Positions 13,787 through 25,790 of a stretch of DNA of 64,000 bases are shown here, piece after piece (within the stretch, counting starts at the first letter, position 1; the number at the start of each line of letters is the position of its first letter). A model generated the notes under the pieces. That model had not been told where the DNA came from and searched no databases. It saw only the letters and a list, made by a program, of their open reading frames with translations. The stretch is from Brevipalpus yothersi (lineage: Eukaryota; Arthropoda; Arachnida; Trombidiformes; Tenuipalpidae). Location: NCBI GenBank assembly GCA_003956705.1, contig QZCP01000312.1, forward strand, positions 88,098 through 152,097. The letters are read 5' to 3'. Both the position numbers and the translations under genes were made by a program.

Positions 13787-14382
13787 AATTTTTCGCGCCT
13801 CTCTACAGTTATTAAACTCGGAAAACAAACCACGAAAACCAACTCCAGCAAGAAGCCCAAGCCACACACACACGTCCAAGATGTGAATAATAATCAATCA
13901 GCTGTAGCACTTGGAATATATCATCTTTACATATACACAAACATGATTTTGATTAATTTAATTTAGTTTGATTTGGTTTGGTTTGGTTTATTAATCAACC
14001 GGCTTCATACATACACATGTGTCCATGTTTTCAAAACGTGTTAGTGAAGCTTGATATGCTTACAGATGGCAGCTGCTCTGTTTAGAAAACTTTTAGAATT
14101 TTTGTAGAATTTCGAAGGAAGAAAAATTCTTTTCGAAACTGAAAAAAGGAAACGTTTTTGATGAAAATTTTTCGAAAGTTGATGGAAGAGCTTCATTTTT
14201 TATGATCAAATTGATTGTTAATCATAAAAGTTGTGGAGATTTGATTTGTGTTGAGTGGACATAAGTGGTACGTTTGGTGGGTGTTGTGGTGAAGTGTGAA
14301 CGACTTCGTTGGACGAGTGTTAGGTGAAGTGAACAACTCAATTTTGGTGATAAACTTACGATTTATTGGATTACGGTTGATC
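13787..14382. promoter_or_regulatory. Putative bidirectional promoter, NOL10 / PSMC3IP
   Basis: This 596-bp gap lies between the start codons of two divergently transcribed genes, so it must hold both promoters and 5' UTRs. It contains tandem variants of a TTTGGTT-type motif around 13968-13990. I cannot name a factor for it. Confidence 0.45.
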
Positions 14383-14988
14383 ATGGCTGATAAGGCTGAT
14401 AAAATTATGAAAGCTGTGTATGACTTCATGTTGAAACACAATCGGCCATATAGTTTGAATGAAATTCAAAATCATACAAGAGAAGGAAAGACCGGCATCA
14501 CCAAAGCTTTGGGATCACTTGTTGAGGAGGGAAAAATTATTGAGAAAACGTACGGAAAACAAAAGATATACTACATGAATCAAGATTTGTTGGAAGTCGC
14601 AAGTGATGACGAATTATCGAAAGTAAAAGAGGAATTGAAGATACTCGATAAAAAAGTGAAAGAATTGACTAAAACTCATAAAGAATTGGAGGATAACATC
14701 AAGAATATCAATTCTCTTCCATCGATGGCTGAGCTCAATCAAAAAGAACAGAAACTCAATCAGGAGATTGAAAGCTACCGAGATGATCCCTCTCAAAACA
14801 CTGAAATCACTTATGATATAGCTGAGTTTGAAAAAATTAAGACCATCGATCGTAGAGTTAAGGCCGAGCTAAGAAAAAGGAAATCCATCGTTGAAGAAGC
14901 CCTCGATATGATATTAGATCACTGTGATAAGCCAAGAGAGGAGCTCATTGAAGATATTGGATTAGAATTTCCCGAAGTATCAACCTAA
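14383..14988 (+). CDS. PSMC3IP: HOP2 / PSMC3IP (TBPIP) meiotic recombination factor
   Basis: A single-exon gene for 201 aa (human about 217). HOP2 pairs with MND1 to stimulate DMC1/RAD51 strand invasion in meiosis. The N-terminal winged-helix DNA-binding domain (about 1-70) is clear: NRPYSLNEIQNH followed by GITKALGSLVEEGKI and the YGKQKIYY strand. A long coiled coil follows (about 75-150, Leu heptads), then the C-terminal helices ending in EELIEDIGLEF. The start at 14383 (MADKADK) was preferred over an upstream in-frame codon because it begins at the conserved domain. The gene has no intron, unlike most neighbours; whether this is retroposition or intron loss cannot be told here. Confidence 0.93.
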   Translation: MADKADKIMKAVYDFMLKHNRPYSLNEIQNHTREGKTGITKALGSLVEEGKIIEKTYGKQKIYYMNQDLLEVASDDELSKVKEELKILDKKVKELTKTHKELEDNIKNINSLPSMAELNQKEQKLNQEIESYRDDPSQNTEITYDIAEFEKIKTIDRRVKAELRKRKSIVEEALDMILDHCDKPREELIEDIGLEFPEVST

Positions 14989-15399
14989 AACTCTTCACAA
15001 AAGTGTTCACACGATGCTAACGAAAAATTTTGCCCATTCTCTCGATCATTTAGCCATCTCTTAACAGACAATCTATTTAATTATTATTTATTTTACTCAA
15101 ACTTTTCATTTTTTTCAAGATATCTATCCAACTATGCTTAATTTGTCAACCTAACCAGAGAGACACTCAAATTTGAACCTTATCCAAAGCAGCTATAAAA
15201 AAAACTCTCGAAACTTATCCACAAGATGTAATCGAAGAGCTTGCTGCGCTTGCGCCAAAATAAATACATTATGTTTACCCATGAAGCTCCTAAAGCGTGC
15301 ATTCTTGGTGCCATGTGAGTTTTTTGGGAATATTATTGTTTACCTGATTAATTTTCAATTTCAATTGTATACTGTTAAAAGTGAGTGAGTAGAAATGCA
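14989..15399. other. Intergenic spacer between PSMC3IP and PMPCA
   Basis: About 410 bp between two genes in tandem on the plus strand. It should contain the HOP2 3' UTR and the MPP-alpha promoter. An in-frame stop just upstream of the MPP-alpha Met rules out a longer N-terminus. No other feature was seen. Confidence 0.5.
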
Positions 15400-17071
15400 A
15401 TGATTGTTAACAAATTGCTAAAAGGCCAACCAAGTGCCTCTGGAATCGGTTTTCTACGAAAAATCATCCAACCGGTGCGTCAACGGAGCAGCGGTATCGA
15501 GATTCCTCAGCCGGCTGATGTATCACCGACTGTTCCCAAAGTTAAATTATCTGAGCCATTACCAGGTAAGTTAATAGTTGAATTGTGATTGTGTGGTGAT
15601 TATAATTCTTTCTCTGCTGGTAGGTTTTCCAAGAATAATTTATCCTCAGCCTGGTCCAGAAAATGACGAAACCAAAGTGACGACGCTCAAGAATGGACTC
15701 AAAGTTGCTTCACAAGCAAAATTTGGACAATTTTGTACAGTTGGTGTGGTATTTGATTCAGGCTCTCGGTATGAGGTCAATTTTCCTTCTGGCGTATCTC
15801 ATTTTCTGGAAAAATTAGCTTTTCAATCAACTGCCAGTTACAATTCACGGGAACACATTTGGCAAGATCTAGAGAAACACGGTGGTATAGTTGATTGTCA
15901 AGGATCTCGAGATTGTATGATTTATGCAGCATCTATTGATGTTCGAGGTCTAGAAGCTGCTATCAAGATAATTTCTGAAACAACGATGAGACCAAATTTT
16001 TCGGAAGAAGAGATTTCAGCAGCAAAACAAACACTTGACTTCGAACTGCAAGATATATTCATGAGGCCTGAGCAAGAAATGACCCTACTTGAGCTCATTC
16101 ATCAAGCTGCTTACCGATCAAATACTCTAGGTTTGCCACGATTGTGTCCTGCGGAAAATATTGACAAAATGAGTCGAGAGTTAGCTATGAAGTTTCTTAA
16201 AGTACATCATACTCCTGAGAGGACTGTTTTGGCTGGAGTTGGCTGTGAACATGAACGCTTGGTAGAACTTGCGGAAAAATATTTTGTCGAAACGAAACCG
16301 GTGTGGGAACTTGATGAATCGATTGCAAATTTCTCCATGAAGCCTGATAAATCTATGGCTCAATACACTGGTGGGCTGGCATCAATGGACAAAGATCTAT
16401 CTGATGTTAGTCAAGGAGTTGCACCAATACCAGAACTTACCCACATTGTTCTCGGCTTTGAGAGTAGCTCTCACCAGTATTTGGAAGATTTTGTGCCCAC
16501 TTGTGTTCTCAATATGATGATGGGTGGAGGAGGAGCTTTTTCAGCTGGAGGACCTGGGAAAGGCATGTTTACTCGTCTATATCTTGATGTTCTCAATCGT
16601 TATCATTGGATGTACAATGCCACAGCGTATAATCATGCTTATATTGATTCTGGAGTGTTTTGCATTCATGCCAGTGGTCCACCTCGTAAATTGAAAGACT
16701 TGATTTATGTTATCGCCCATGAGGCTGCAACGATGGGTCTTAAACTTAGAGAAAATGAGTTGGAACGAGCTAAGTCTCAACTGCAATCTATGCTCTTGAT
16801 GAATCTGGAAGCAAGACCTGTGGTTTTCGAAGATATCGCCAGGCAAGTGGTTGCAAATGGATTCAGACGATCACCCAAGTTTTATATGGACGCAATCGAT
16901 AGAGTAACCTGGGAAGATGTGAAAAGGGTGGTGGATAGAATGATGAAAACTAATATTTCCCTGGCTGTCCTTGGTGATCTGAAAGATTTACCCCCAATAG
17001 AAGAGATTCAATCTTTCATCAATCGTAGTACTACCCCAAGTACTAGCAAGAAATTTTCTATTTTTTCATAA
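15400..17071 (+). CDS. PMPCA: Mitochondrial processing peptidase alpha subunit
   Basis: Two exons, 15400-15565 and 15624-17071 (58-nt intron, phase 1), encode 537 aa. MPP is the alpha/beta heterodimer that removes presequences from imported proteins in the matrix. The N-terminus is basic and amphipathic, as a targeting presequence should be. The inactive M16 zinc site (HFLEKLAF, where beta subunits have HFLEHMAF) marks this as alpha. The substrate-guiding glycine loop is intact (MMMGGGGAFSAGGPGKGM). The C-terminal M16 domain follows to the end. The start is the first ATG in frame after the stop at 15382. Length and order match the family. Confidence 0.96.
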
Positions 17072-17582
17072 TTCATGTTTCATGATCTCATCTAATTGTT
17101 GTGTAATTACTCCTAGGAAATCATATAAATCGAAGATAGTCAAACGATCATGAGAGAAGCTAATTTATTTGCTCAGCGATTCGGTTGCATGATATGATTT
17201 CAATATAGCTATGAAAAGTTTAATAACACTATCCCAACAAATGGAGCTCATGCCTGTTAAACTTCGGGCATGAGAGACAAGTTCAAAGGGAATATGTTCG
17301 ACAATGAATGGACTCCCTAACCAAGTTGTTAAGTTTAATACGTCCAATCTAATTCACCCTCTCATCGTTTGTTGAAAATCTTTGTGAACAGTACATTCAG
17401 CATAATTCACCAATAATGTTCAAGTTAACACTTCATCATCGATGAAGTGTTTTTTTTATCTTGAGTTTGAGAGTTTTTTGAGTTTTTTGATCTTTCAAGA
17501 CTTTTACTCTGAAATCTCTTATTCACTTCTAGAAAGTGAAATAACAGGGGCTGACAAGATATAAGTGCTTTCTACAATTTGA
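17072..17582. other. Convergent spacer between PMPCA and SOD2
   Basis: About 510 bp between the convergent 3' ends of MPP-alpha and MnSOD. It contains a short inverted repeat around 17430-17450 (acttcatcatcgatgaagt), which could form a small hairpin in either 3' UTR. No coding region is supported. Confidence 0.5.
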
Positions 17583-18437
17583 TTAGGATTTTGCTTTTGC
17601 AAATCTATCAGCTACATCGCGCCAATTAGCAACATTCCAAATGGCCTTCACATAGTCAGGTCTTACGTTCTTATACTGTAAATAATAAGCATGTTCCCAA
17701 ACATCGATTCCGAATAGAGGTACAAGTCCTGAAACGGAGGTAAATGAAAGTGCATGAGTAATTACTCTTAGATTACAATGGCAATCATATCTTCAAAGAA
17801 ATATTGATACTAGTAACTAATCCCTCGATAACTCACCTGTAGTGGCATGAAGAGGATCTTGATTAGCACATGTGGCAATTTGTAGTATTTTGTTGGTGGG
17901 ATGATAGCCCAACCATGCCCATCCTGATCCCTGTACACCAACTGCAGCGTTTGTCATGAGTGTTTTCATAGCCTCAAATGATCCAAAACTAGACTTAATA
18001 GCAGCAGCCAGATCACCTTCAGGTTGTCCCCCGCCATTAGGAGATAAATTTTGCCAGAAAATCGAATGATTTAAATGACCACCTCCATTGAACCGGAGAG
18101 CAGGTCCCAAAGCGATGATAGCGGAGATGTCTTTCTTGGCATGTGCTTCAGCCAACTTTTCTTCAGCAACATTTAAATTGGTTACATAAGCTGCATGATG
18201 TTTACTGTAATGTAGTTGCATAATGTCAGCCGATATTGTGGGTTCCAGAGCATTAAAATCATATGGAAGATCGGGTAAAGTGTGTTTACTTCTTGCATCT
18301 TGACATCGAGAATTGGCAGCAAATCTACAGAAATTAAAGATGATCACACAATCGTCTCAGTATGAAAAAATCAAGGCAATCACTCACCTGCTCAGTAAAC
18401 AAGGAGCAATTAAAGCTGATATTCTGCTGGAAATCAT
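17583..18437 (-). CDS. SOD2: Mitochondrial manganese superoxide dismutase
   Basis: Three exons (minus): 18437-18388, 18324-17837 and 17728-17583, total 227 aa (human precursor 222). The enzyme dismutates superoxide in the mitochondrial matrix. The first exon encodes a short Ser/Arg/Leu-rich presequence; the mature protein begins near KHTLPDLPYDFNALEP. The metal ligands are all present: His in MQLHYSKHHAAY, His in NGGGHLNHSIFW, and Asp and His in GIDVWEHAYYLQYKN. GGGHLNHSIFW and VGVQGSGWAWLG are typical of the Mn type. Both introns are short, with phases that keep the frame. The assignment is secure. Confidence 0.97.
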
Positions 18438-18907
18438 TTCAAATAGAACGCAATCAATTCAAACAGAGCTGAAAATAATAATAATCCAAACAAAAACCTT
18501 TTCACAGAGAGAAAAAAGTCAACAGAAGCTCTTCATGCGCATCACTCTCACATCTTGACATGTCCTGGACGAGATGTATGATGAGAGATCATCTCGAAGA
18601 TGAAGATGAAGATAATTGATGAGAGAATTATCTTTTATAAGTCTTGTCATTGGATCAATCCAGGGGTGTGATCAATTGCATCGAAACACGGTCGATTCTG
18701 ATTGAATCATTAAGTCATGATTACTTTGAGTGGTTGGAGGATCCAAGATTACTCAATAATGACGCTATTGAAGTGTTTAATGAATTTACATGTTTTTAAT
18801 AAATAATATACACTATCATCAACAAATACTCACAGAAGGAGATGTTATCACAATCATGAATTTAATATATGGCAAATTTTTGCTTTCTGTTCATTAGAAA
18901 ATTGGTG
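18438..18907. other. Spacer between SOD2 promoter and CDC7 3' end
   Basis: About 470 bp separate the MnSOD start from the CDC7 stop, both on the minus strand. The region must contain the SOD2 promoter and the CDC7 3' UTR. A repeated TCATCTCGAAGATGAAGATGA-like stretch at about 18589-18613 is the only pattern noted. I see no coding region. Confidence 0.45.
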
Positions 18908-20479
18908 CTAACAGAACTGTTCACTGTGGAAAAAAGGATGATTCAATGCATCTGCGGCTGAAATTCGTTTGTATGGATTTGGCTCGAGTAATTTATCTAC
19001 CAAATCGTAGGCAGAGTCTTCAATGTCCATTTGATTATTGCCCCTTAACTTTTCACAAAGTAACTTCAAATTCAATGGAGGTCGATGCTTTGGATAGATG
19101 GTGAGGGTTCTCTTGAGTCTTTGTGCGGCGTCTGCCATTCGATCAGAGCCCAAAAGAGTGATCATTTCTCCAAGAGAAGTCACATCATCATTGTTACGGA
19201 AAAATGGATAACGTCGGCTCACCAAGGAAATCATAATAACACCTGCTGACCAAATATCGATAGCTGAAGTTTGCCATAAGTATCTTAACAGTACCTCTGG
19301 AGCTCGAAAACCTGGAGTTCCTGCTCTTGGAGCACATAACTCTTGGCGAGCTAAGCAATTCTCGCAAACTTGAGGCTTCTCAAAACAATCACATGGACTT
19401 GGACGGGTGAAAGATTTCATTGGAAGACGAGGAAGTCGGGAAACTCTGTTAGAATTCTTGGGCGGTGTTTCTGGAACATTTCTCTGGTCACTCTGTGTGT
19501 GAATTCTTAATTTTTTATTTGGACCATCTGCTTGATTATCATTCATTGCATCGAATGAACGTTTTTTAACCATAACTGGAGTAGCAGCTTTATTGGCAAT
19601 CACAAGATGGTTGCTGTTGGTTTTGGTAAGATCTTTCAGGACCTTTCTTTTAGTTTTGGTTGAATCCATACTGTCTATTTGAGCTTGTCTCAGTTTAGCT
19701 TGCTTCAGAAGGACTTGAGCTTCTTGGGCAAGACCAAAGTCAACCAAGCCATAGAGTTGAAGCTTCCGATTATAAAGAAAGTTACTTGGCTTGACATCCC
19801 GATGAATCACCCCAGCTTTGTGAACTTTGGCCAGAGCAATGAAAAGATTTCTCATATACTCTTTTACCTCAGGACCAGTCATCACTTTGATAACATCAAT
19901 GAATTGATCATGGCGAAAATATGGCATGACTATGATAGTGTAGCCTCCCCCCAGAAAACATGCTTGTACCCCGATAATATTAGAATCACCCCCAAGATCT
20001 CGCAAATATCTCAATTCATCTGCTATTTTATCCCATTTGATTGTGGGTATAATACACTTGAGTGCATATTCTTTGGAGAGGTCTTTCGTCAGCTTTGCTC
20101 GATAAACTTTACTGAAAGTTCCTTTACCAATCATTTCTTTGATCTGAAAATATCTATCCAGCTCAGGTATGGCACGAGCAAGAGCACGAATACCACTGGG
20201 ACTATTTACACCATTGGGCGATACTAAACAAAGCAAAGACAATCAAAAGCAAATTACAAATGGCAATTATGACAATAATCATCAAATCGAGTAAAAATAT
20301 CGAAGCGCGCTCAAAGAACAATGTTACTCTCGGGGCTGTAAAAACAAGCGGTCAAGGTTGCCAAAGACAAACAAAGACATACCTTTCTTAGGATCTTCTA
20401 TCCGTAATGAATTGAATTGCATAGAACAATTCAATATAATTCGAGAATTAGCTGCTGTCGGTGTACGAATTGCATCCAT
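18908..20479 (-). CDS. CDC7: CDC7 serine/threonine kinase (DDK catalytic subunit)
   Basis: Two exons (minus): 20479-20383 and 20223-18908 (159-nt intron, phase 1), total 470 aa. With DBF4, CDC7 phosphorylates MCM proteins to fire replication origins. Kinase motifs are complete: the Gly loop GKGTFSKVY, ATP Lys in ALKCI, C-helix Glu in DELRYLRDL, catalytic HRDVKPSNFL, VDFGLA, and APEVLLRY. Between DFG and APE lies an insert of more than 100 residues, basic and Ser/Thr-rich, ending in a Cys-rich segment (CDCFEKPQVCENCLARQ). That is the CDC7 hallmark kinase insert that contacts DBF4. The C-lobe ends normally with RISAADALNHPFF. Exon 1 is supported by phase and by the GTATGT donor; its sequence is poorly conserved in the family. 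Confidence 0.94.
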
Positions 20480-21115
20480 AATCGATGATAACATATATGA
20501 ATGTATGTAATATATATTAAATCACTTTCTCTAAAGGTGAAGCGAGATCAACACACAGTGATAAGAAACAGAGTGACACACCATGAATGATGATGATGAT
20601 TACTTTAAAATAATGAGATGACTCTATTTCCACCGATATGATGAGGAACACACAAAACACAGTATAACAATGTGCTCAAATGGATGATGATGATATTTTT
20701 CACCTTATATATACTAAATCAAATCAACATTGTTACCATGAATGATCATAAAGTGGCGGTCAACAGACAACAGCAAACATATTCATCACACTTTAACCTT
20801 GTCAAATGAAGAAGAAGAAGAGAAGCAAAAATTGAACCGGGAACTTGAGCGCGCCAAAAAAATTTTTCAACAGCAGCAACAGCAGCGCTCATTTTGTAAT
20901 GTTGACAATTTTGTGAATCATTTTGATTCATTTTTTTGTGGTCTCATCAACCTATCAGATTAATTAAGTTGATTAACTTGGGTTTGAATTCATTTTCGGT
21001 TGATGAGGGACATGTTGATTTGTTGTTGATGAAAGAGGTGTTGTAACTGATGACTGTGAATTGGTTGTCTTTGCATTGATTGAGTGAAATTTTGCTGTGT
21101 GTGTAAGTGGTCAGT
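20480..21115. promoter_or_regulatory. Putative bidirectional promoter, CDC7 / copper chaperone-like gene
   Basis: This 636-bp gap lies between divergent start codons and must carry both promoters. It contains TATA-like stretches near 20505-20515 and 20706-20712, runs of GATGATGAT, and a CAG/CAA-rich run at 20870-20886. Small open frames here are low-complexity and were not called. I did not recognise a metal-response element. Confidence 0.4.
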
Positions 21116-21420
21116 ATGTCGTCTTCGTGTTCCATTCTTATTCAAGGTATGACATGTAATGCATGTGTTGATCGTATCGAGAGATGTGCCAAAAAGGAAG
21201 AGGGTAAGTTGATTCGAATGTGAATTCGATTTGATATGATTGGTTGATTGAATAATCGTGTGTGTGTGTGATTTTTTCTATGATTTCAGGAATATCTGAT
21301 ATTAAAGTATCGTTGGCTGAAGGCAAAGCAGAGGTGAAATTCGATGAAAGTAAAACTAGTCCGGACAAGATTGCTTCGTTCGTTGAGGATCTTGGATTCT
21401 CATGTCAAGTGGCGAAATGA
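21116..21420 (+). CDS. Small HMA-domain copper chaperone-like protein (ATP7-type metal-binding domain)
   Basis: Two exons, 21116-21203 and 21290-21420, encode 72 aa that form one heavy-metal-associated domain and nothing else. The metal loop is GMTCNAC, followed by an amphipathic helix (VDRIERCAKK), the strands SDIKVSLAEGKAEVKFD and the end TSPDKIASFVEDLGFSC. Atox1-class chaperones deliver Cu(I) to ATP7. This protein, however, resembles a metal-binding domain of ATP7 more than Atox1: it has the VSL...A.VKFD strand, TSPDKIA and a C-terminal GF motif. The ATP7 gene about 8 kb away carries the same TSPDKIA block and an intron at the same Gly codon in the same phase. A poly(A) signal follows at 21678-21683. 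It is either the local Atox1 equivalent or a domain split off from ATP7. Confidence 0.88.
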
Positions 21421-22975
21421 AGATCACATTGACTGTCAACCAATAGGATCAATGATAAGATCATTTCTGATCGAATGTTTGTATTATCATTTGTTGAAAG
21501 TGTAAGTAAACCAAGTTTCCACCTCTAGAAATCCTAATAATTAATTTTTTTTTCGTTTTCTCTCCCTCTTCAGATGACCGGATACTCCAGAATTTTTCGT
21601 TAAAGATTGGCTCCAAGGAAGGTTTTTCTATCAAATCAAACTAAATGCAAAGTTTATCATGCAAAAACTGCATCTCAAATAAAATTGTTTGAATGACTTA
21701 TCTGGTTGCGATGCCTCATCTTCTTGTCTGGATGGTCTGTAGCCTAAATGAGGAGAAAACTCAATTTGTCTTTATTGGTGAGTGATGGAATTATCTGTTC
21801 TACTAAGAACGATTTTACCATCACCTGAGCTCCAATGTTCATGATTAAGAGTGAAAGTTGACAAACTTGACCTTTGACCAGACGTGCAGTCCCAAGTATG
21901 AAATCTATTCACCTGCTACTGTATAATATCATTTCATTGTATTTACAATCAACTACAGTAGATAGTCGATACTTATGATTAATTCACACATCAATTAATC
22001 TCAAGTATCATCATCGATAGAGCTATAAATACTTTCTCCTCTTGCATAGTCTGACTGAAAGACTCTGAAACTCTAAAACAATCGATCCTGTTCTATCAAG
22101 CTCACCTGAAAATCCAATCGGCAATCCTCTTACAATGTCTAATCTTTTCCTAACTTCTCGAATCTGATCATCTTCTCTTCACGCCCGCACGTGTCCATCA
22201 ATTTATTACACCCTTAAAACTGACACCCTGCCAATGTACATGCATCACGATCGCAACTCGTGTAAAAGTTTCACACTGAAACTTGAGCAGTCTCCATGAC
22301 TTTGATTATCTGAGGAATTCTGAACAATTCCTACCCCATGTATCTATGATTCCTACTTTCTTCGTATATTCCACACATCATTCATGCTGCTTTCATGCTC
22401 CTCTCTCTCCTCTCTCTCTCCCTGGTATCAGGAGCGCAGACACAATCATTTTCACAACCTTCCTCCTTGTTCTGCGATCTGCTTTCACCACTGATTGCGA
22501 ACAAATCCTCTTCTTAATCCCTGATGATATAATCTTACTTTTGAAGTTCTAATACCATCGACATATGTGTTTTGTCATCACTTTGTAATAACTGAATAAT
22601 TTGAGTTAGACTCGGGGAGAGAGCAATTGATTGCTTTTGTTAGTGGGTGACATTTGGAGTCAATCTAGTCTTCTATTTACGTTTCGCAATTTTGTGTCCT
22701 TTTAACCACCTTCAAGTTTTACTATCGCAATTTTGTGTTTGATCAATTCGAATTTGGGTGTCCACTTGGGAGAATATAATTTTGAAAAGGTTAGTCTTGA
22801 TCAATTGATTAAATGTTTTGCTGCTTGTCGATTGGTCCCATGAACTGACATTTTTGCATCTTCGTCTGTACACTTTTTCAAGGATTTTTTTCCGCATCGA
22901 ACAGAGACTTGGAAGAGAATCAAGAAATGATCCTGTATTTCTAGGTTTGTCGACTATATAATCTGTTACCCGAAA
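21421..22975. other. Intergenic region upstream of mitochondrial GPDH
   Basis: About 1.5 kb. The first 250 bp belong to the 3' UTR of the small copper protein; a possible 3'-UTR intron runs from a GTAAGT near 21501 to a CAG near 21575. The rest is AT-rich with CT-rich stretches. A plus-strand open frame at 22283-22552 has no family resemblance and was not called. The GPDH promoter lies at the right end. Confidence 0.5.
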
Positions 22976-25280
22976 ATGAACCCACATGCACTCAGACGCG
23001 TCGTCTTCTACTCAAGTGGGTTTGGTTTGGCATCTTATTTGGGCTATCAATATGTGTCTGGTCAAAAGGTGAGTAATAATCGAAATGATTTTCTTCATTC
23101 ATCGAAAGAAATTGACATCAATTTCATTGTTTATTTAGGTGTCAGCTGAAGCTCGCCAACCAGCTCATCTTAAGATGCTCTACAAAAAGGGATTGCCTTC
23201 TCGTACTGATCTGATCAGCACATTGAAAGATACACCGGAGTATGATGTATTGGTAATCGGTGGTGGAGCAACAGGATCCGGAGTTGCACTGGATTCCGTT
23301 ACTCGTGGACTGAAGACTGCACTAGTTGAGATGGATGATTTCTCATCTGGTACTAGTAGTAGAAGTACAAAGCTAATTCATGGAGGAGTTCGATATCTTC
23401 AGAAAGCTATTCTCAAATTGGACTATGATCAGTATCGAATGGTTAAGGAAGCTTTGCATGAGAGATCAAATCTGCTGGATATTGCACCTCATCTTTCCTA
23501 TCCATTTCCCATTATGCTTCCTGTTTATCGATGGTGGCAAGTTCCATACTATTGGGCTGGCATCAAAGCTTATGATTTTGTTGCGGGCTCTAAGAATGTG
23601 AAGTCAAGCTATTTTCTGTCCAAAAAACAGGCTCTCGAGCACTTTCCGATGTTGAAAAAAGAGAGGCTTTGTGGAGCCATTGTATACTATGATGGACAAC
23701 ACAATGATGCTCGAATGAATTTGGCCATCATTCTTACCGCCATCAGATATGGAGCTACATGTGTTAATCATGTTTCTGTTACTGAGCTGATAAAAGATGA
23801 ATCAGGACAATTGTGTGGCGCCAAGTTGAAAGACAACATCGGAGGTAGTGAATGGAAAGTGAAAGCAAAGGTCATAATTAATGCAACTGGACCTTTCACT
23901 GATTCCATTCGACAAATGGATGATCCAACAACAAGAACCATTTGTGCTCCAAGCTCTGGAGTACACATTACTCTGCCCGGTTATTATAGCCCTGATAGTA
24001 TGGGACTACTAGATCCTTCGACGAGTGATGGACGAGTAATTTTCTTTTTACCATGGCAAAAGTTCACAATTGCCGGTACAACAGATAGACCTTGCGAAGT
24101 ATCTCGCAATCCATCTCCAACAGAGGATGATATACAATTTATTCTCAAAGAAATCAAAAAGTATCTTAACAATGATGTGAATGTACGTCGTGGAGATGTT
24201 ATGTCCGCTTGGGCTGGCATTCGACCTCTTGTTTTAGATCCTTCCAAGCCAAATACTGAGTCAATTGCTCGTAATCACATCATAGATATAAGTAAGTCTG
24301 GGCTAGTCACCATTGCTGGAGGAAAGTGGACAACCTATCGAAGTATGGCTAAGGAAACTATCGATGCTGCAGTTGAAAAATGGCCAGATCGATTGAAGCC
24401 ATTGACAGGCTGTGTCACTGATGGATTGCTACTTGAGGGTGCAGCCGAGTGGAGTCCGACCATGTTCATCAAGTTAGTCCAAGATTATGGTCTAGAGCCT
24501 GAGGTTGCCAATCACTTGAGTAACACCTATGGTGATCGAGCTTTCCCTGTGGCTAAGTTAGCTGAGCTAACCGGTAAACGATGGCCAGTTGTGGGCAAAC
24601 GGCTTCACTCTGAATTCCCTTACATCGCTGCCGAAGTTCGATTCGCCATTCGAGAGTATGCATGCAACGTGGTTGATGTGATTTCCCGTAGACTGCGTTT
24701 GTCTTTCTTGAATGTTGAAGCAGCAGAGGAAGTTTTACCTAAAATCATCGAAATTATGGCAGAAGAACTTAAATGGAGCTCAAAAGAACAAGAGATTCAA
24801 TTACAGAAAGCTCGAGATTTTCTCCACTCTGAGATGGGGCAACATGCCAATAAACAAGTTAGAATGGTCTCTTCTCTTGATTTATCCCCAGAAGAGATTA
24901 ATAAATTCACCAAACAGTTTCATACAATGGATCGTGACAAGAAGGGCTATATTGGAATCAACGACCTTCGACGTAGTTTCAAGGTATGATTTTGATCTAT
25001 TTTTATTCTTTGACTGAAAATTAATGGATATCTCTTCCTCAAATTACAGAGAATTGGCCAGCCAGTAACTGATGAAGAGTTACATTCACTCTTGAGCGAA
25101 GTCGATGTGAACAAGAATGGACAAGTTGAACTTGGTGAATATCTTCTTCTGGTCAGTTCCATCAAGACTGGTGCCATTACTTCGAGTAGTTTTGCTGCTG
25201 CTGTAGAATTAGAGCACCAAAGAGAAACCGGTGGAGCTTCTCGCACCATAACTGTGGAGAGAAGTGGTGGAGGAGTATAA
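22976..25280 (+). CDS. GPD2: Mitochondrial FAD-dependent glycerol-3-phosphate dehydrogenase
   Basis: Three exons, 22976-23068, 23139-24983 and 25050-25280, encode 722 aa (human 727). The enzyme sits on the outer face of the inner mitochondrial membrane, oxidises glycerol-3-phosphate to DHAP and passes electrons to ubiquinone (glycerophosphate shuttle). An N-terminal hydrophobic/basic leader is followed by the FAD dinucleotide motif VIGGGATGSG, then GTSSRSTKLIHGGVRYL and GTTDRPCEVSRNPSPTEDD, all family signatures. The C-terminus has two EF-hands: DRDKKGYIGIND in exon 2 and DVNKNGQVELGE in exon 3, consistent with calcium activation in animal enzymes. Both introns are phase 0. The gene is convergent with ATP7. 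Confidence 0.97.
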
Positions 25281-25790
25281 GAATTTCTGTTTTTTTGCAA
25301 AATGTACAGATTGAGTCTTGTTTTATTTCTATCCATTCAATCATCTTTAAGCATCATTTTTTTCGTTGAATTAAATTATTATTGCACTAAAACGAAGCCA
25401 CGATTGTTCAATTCGTCTTTCCCACTGTTTGAACCGATTTTTTGTTTTAGTACAGAACCAATTTCTCGTTTTATTACTTTTCATTCACCACCCTGTGTGA
25501 AATCAGTTTTATCATTCTCTGGGAATAACCTGGAAGTCGTGATGGGTTCTCATTTCAAAGAACCTTGAAAAATAATTTTGAAATTCCATGGAAACTCTTT
25601 CAGTTTTCTTCAACGATCATGGTGATCCATGAGAGAATGGTGTGTTTATTCGATTCCACACTCAGAATCAGAATCAGAAAAAAAAGATAAGTGATATCAC
25701 ATCTTCGAATGGCTTTTCACCGAAAAACATTTTGAACATTAAATATTTAAAAGGCAAGAGTAAATCAAAAGGAAGAGTAAAATACATATT
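25281..25790. other. Convergent 3' spacer between GPD2 and ATP7
   Basis: About 510 bp between the GPDH stop (plus) and the ATP7 stop (minus). It is U-rich and consistent with two facing 3' UTRs. Open frames here are low-complexity and were not called. Confidence 0.55.

Noticed and set aside
22283..22552. 89-codon open frame upstream of GPD2
   Set aside because: CT-rich low complexity, no family resemblance, no splice support.
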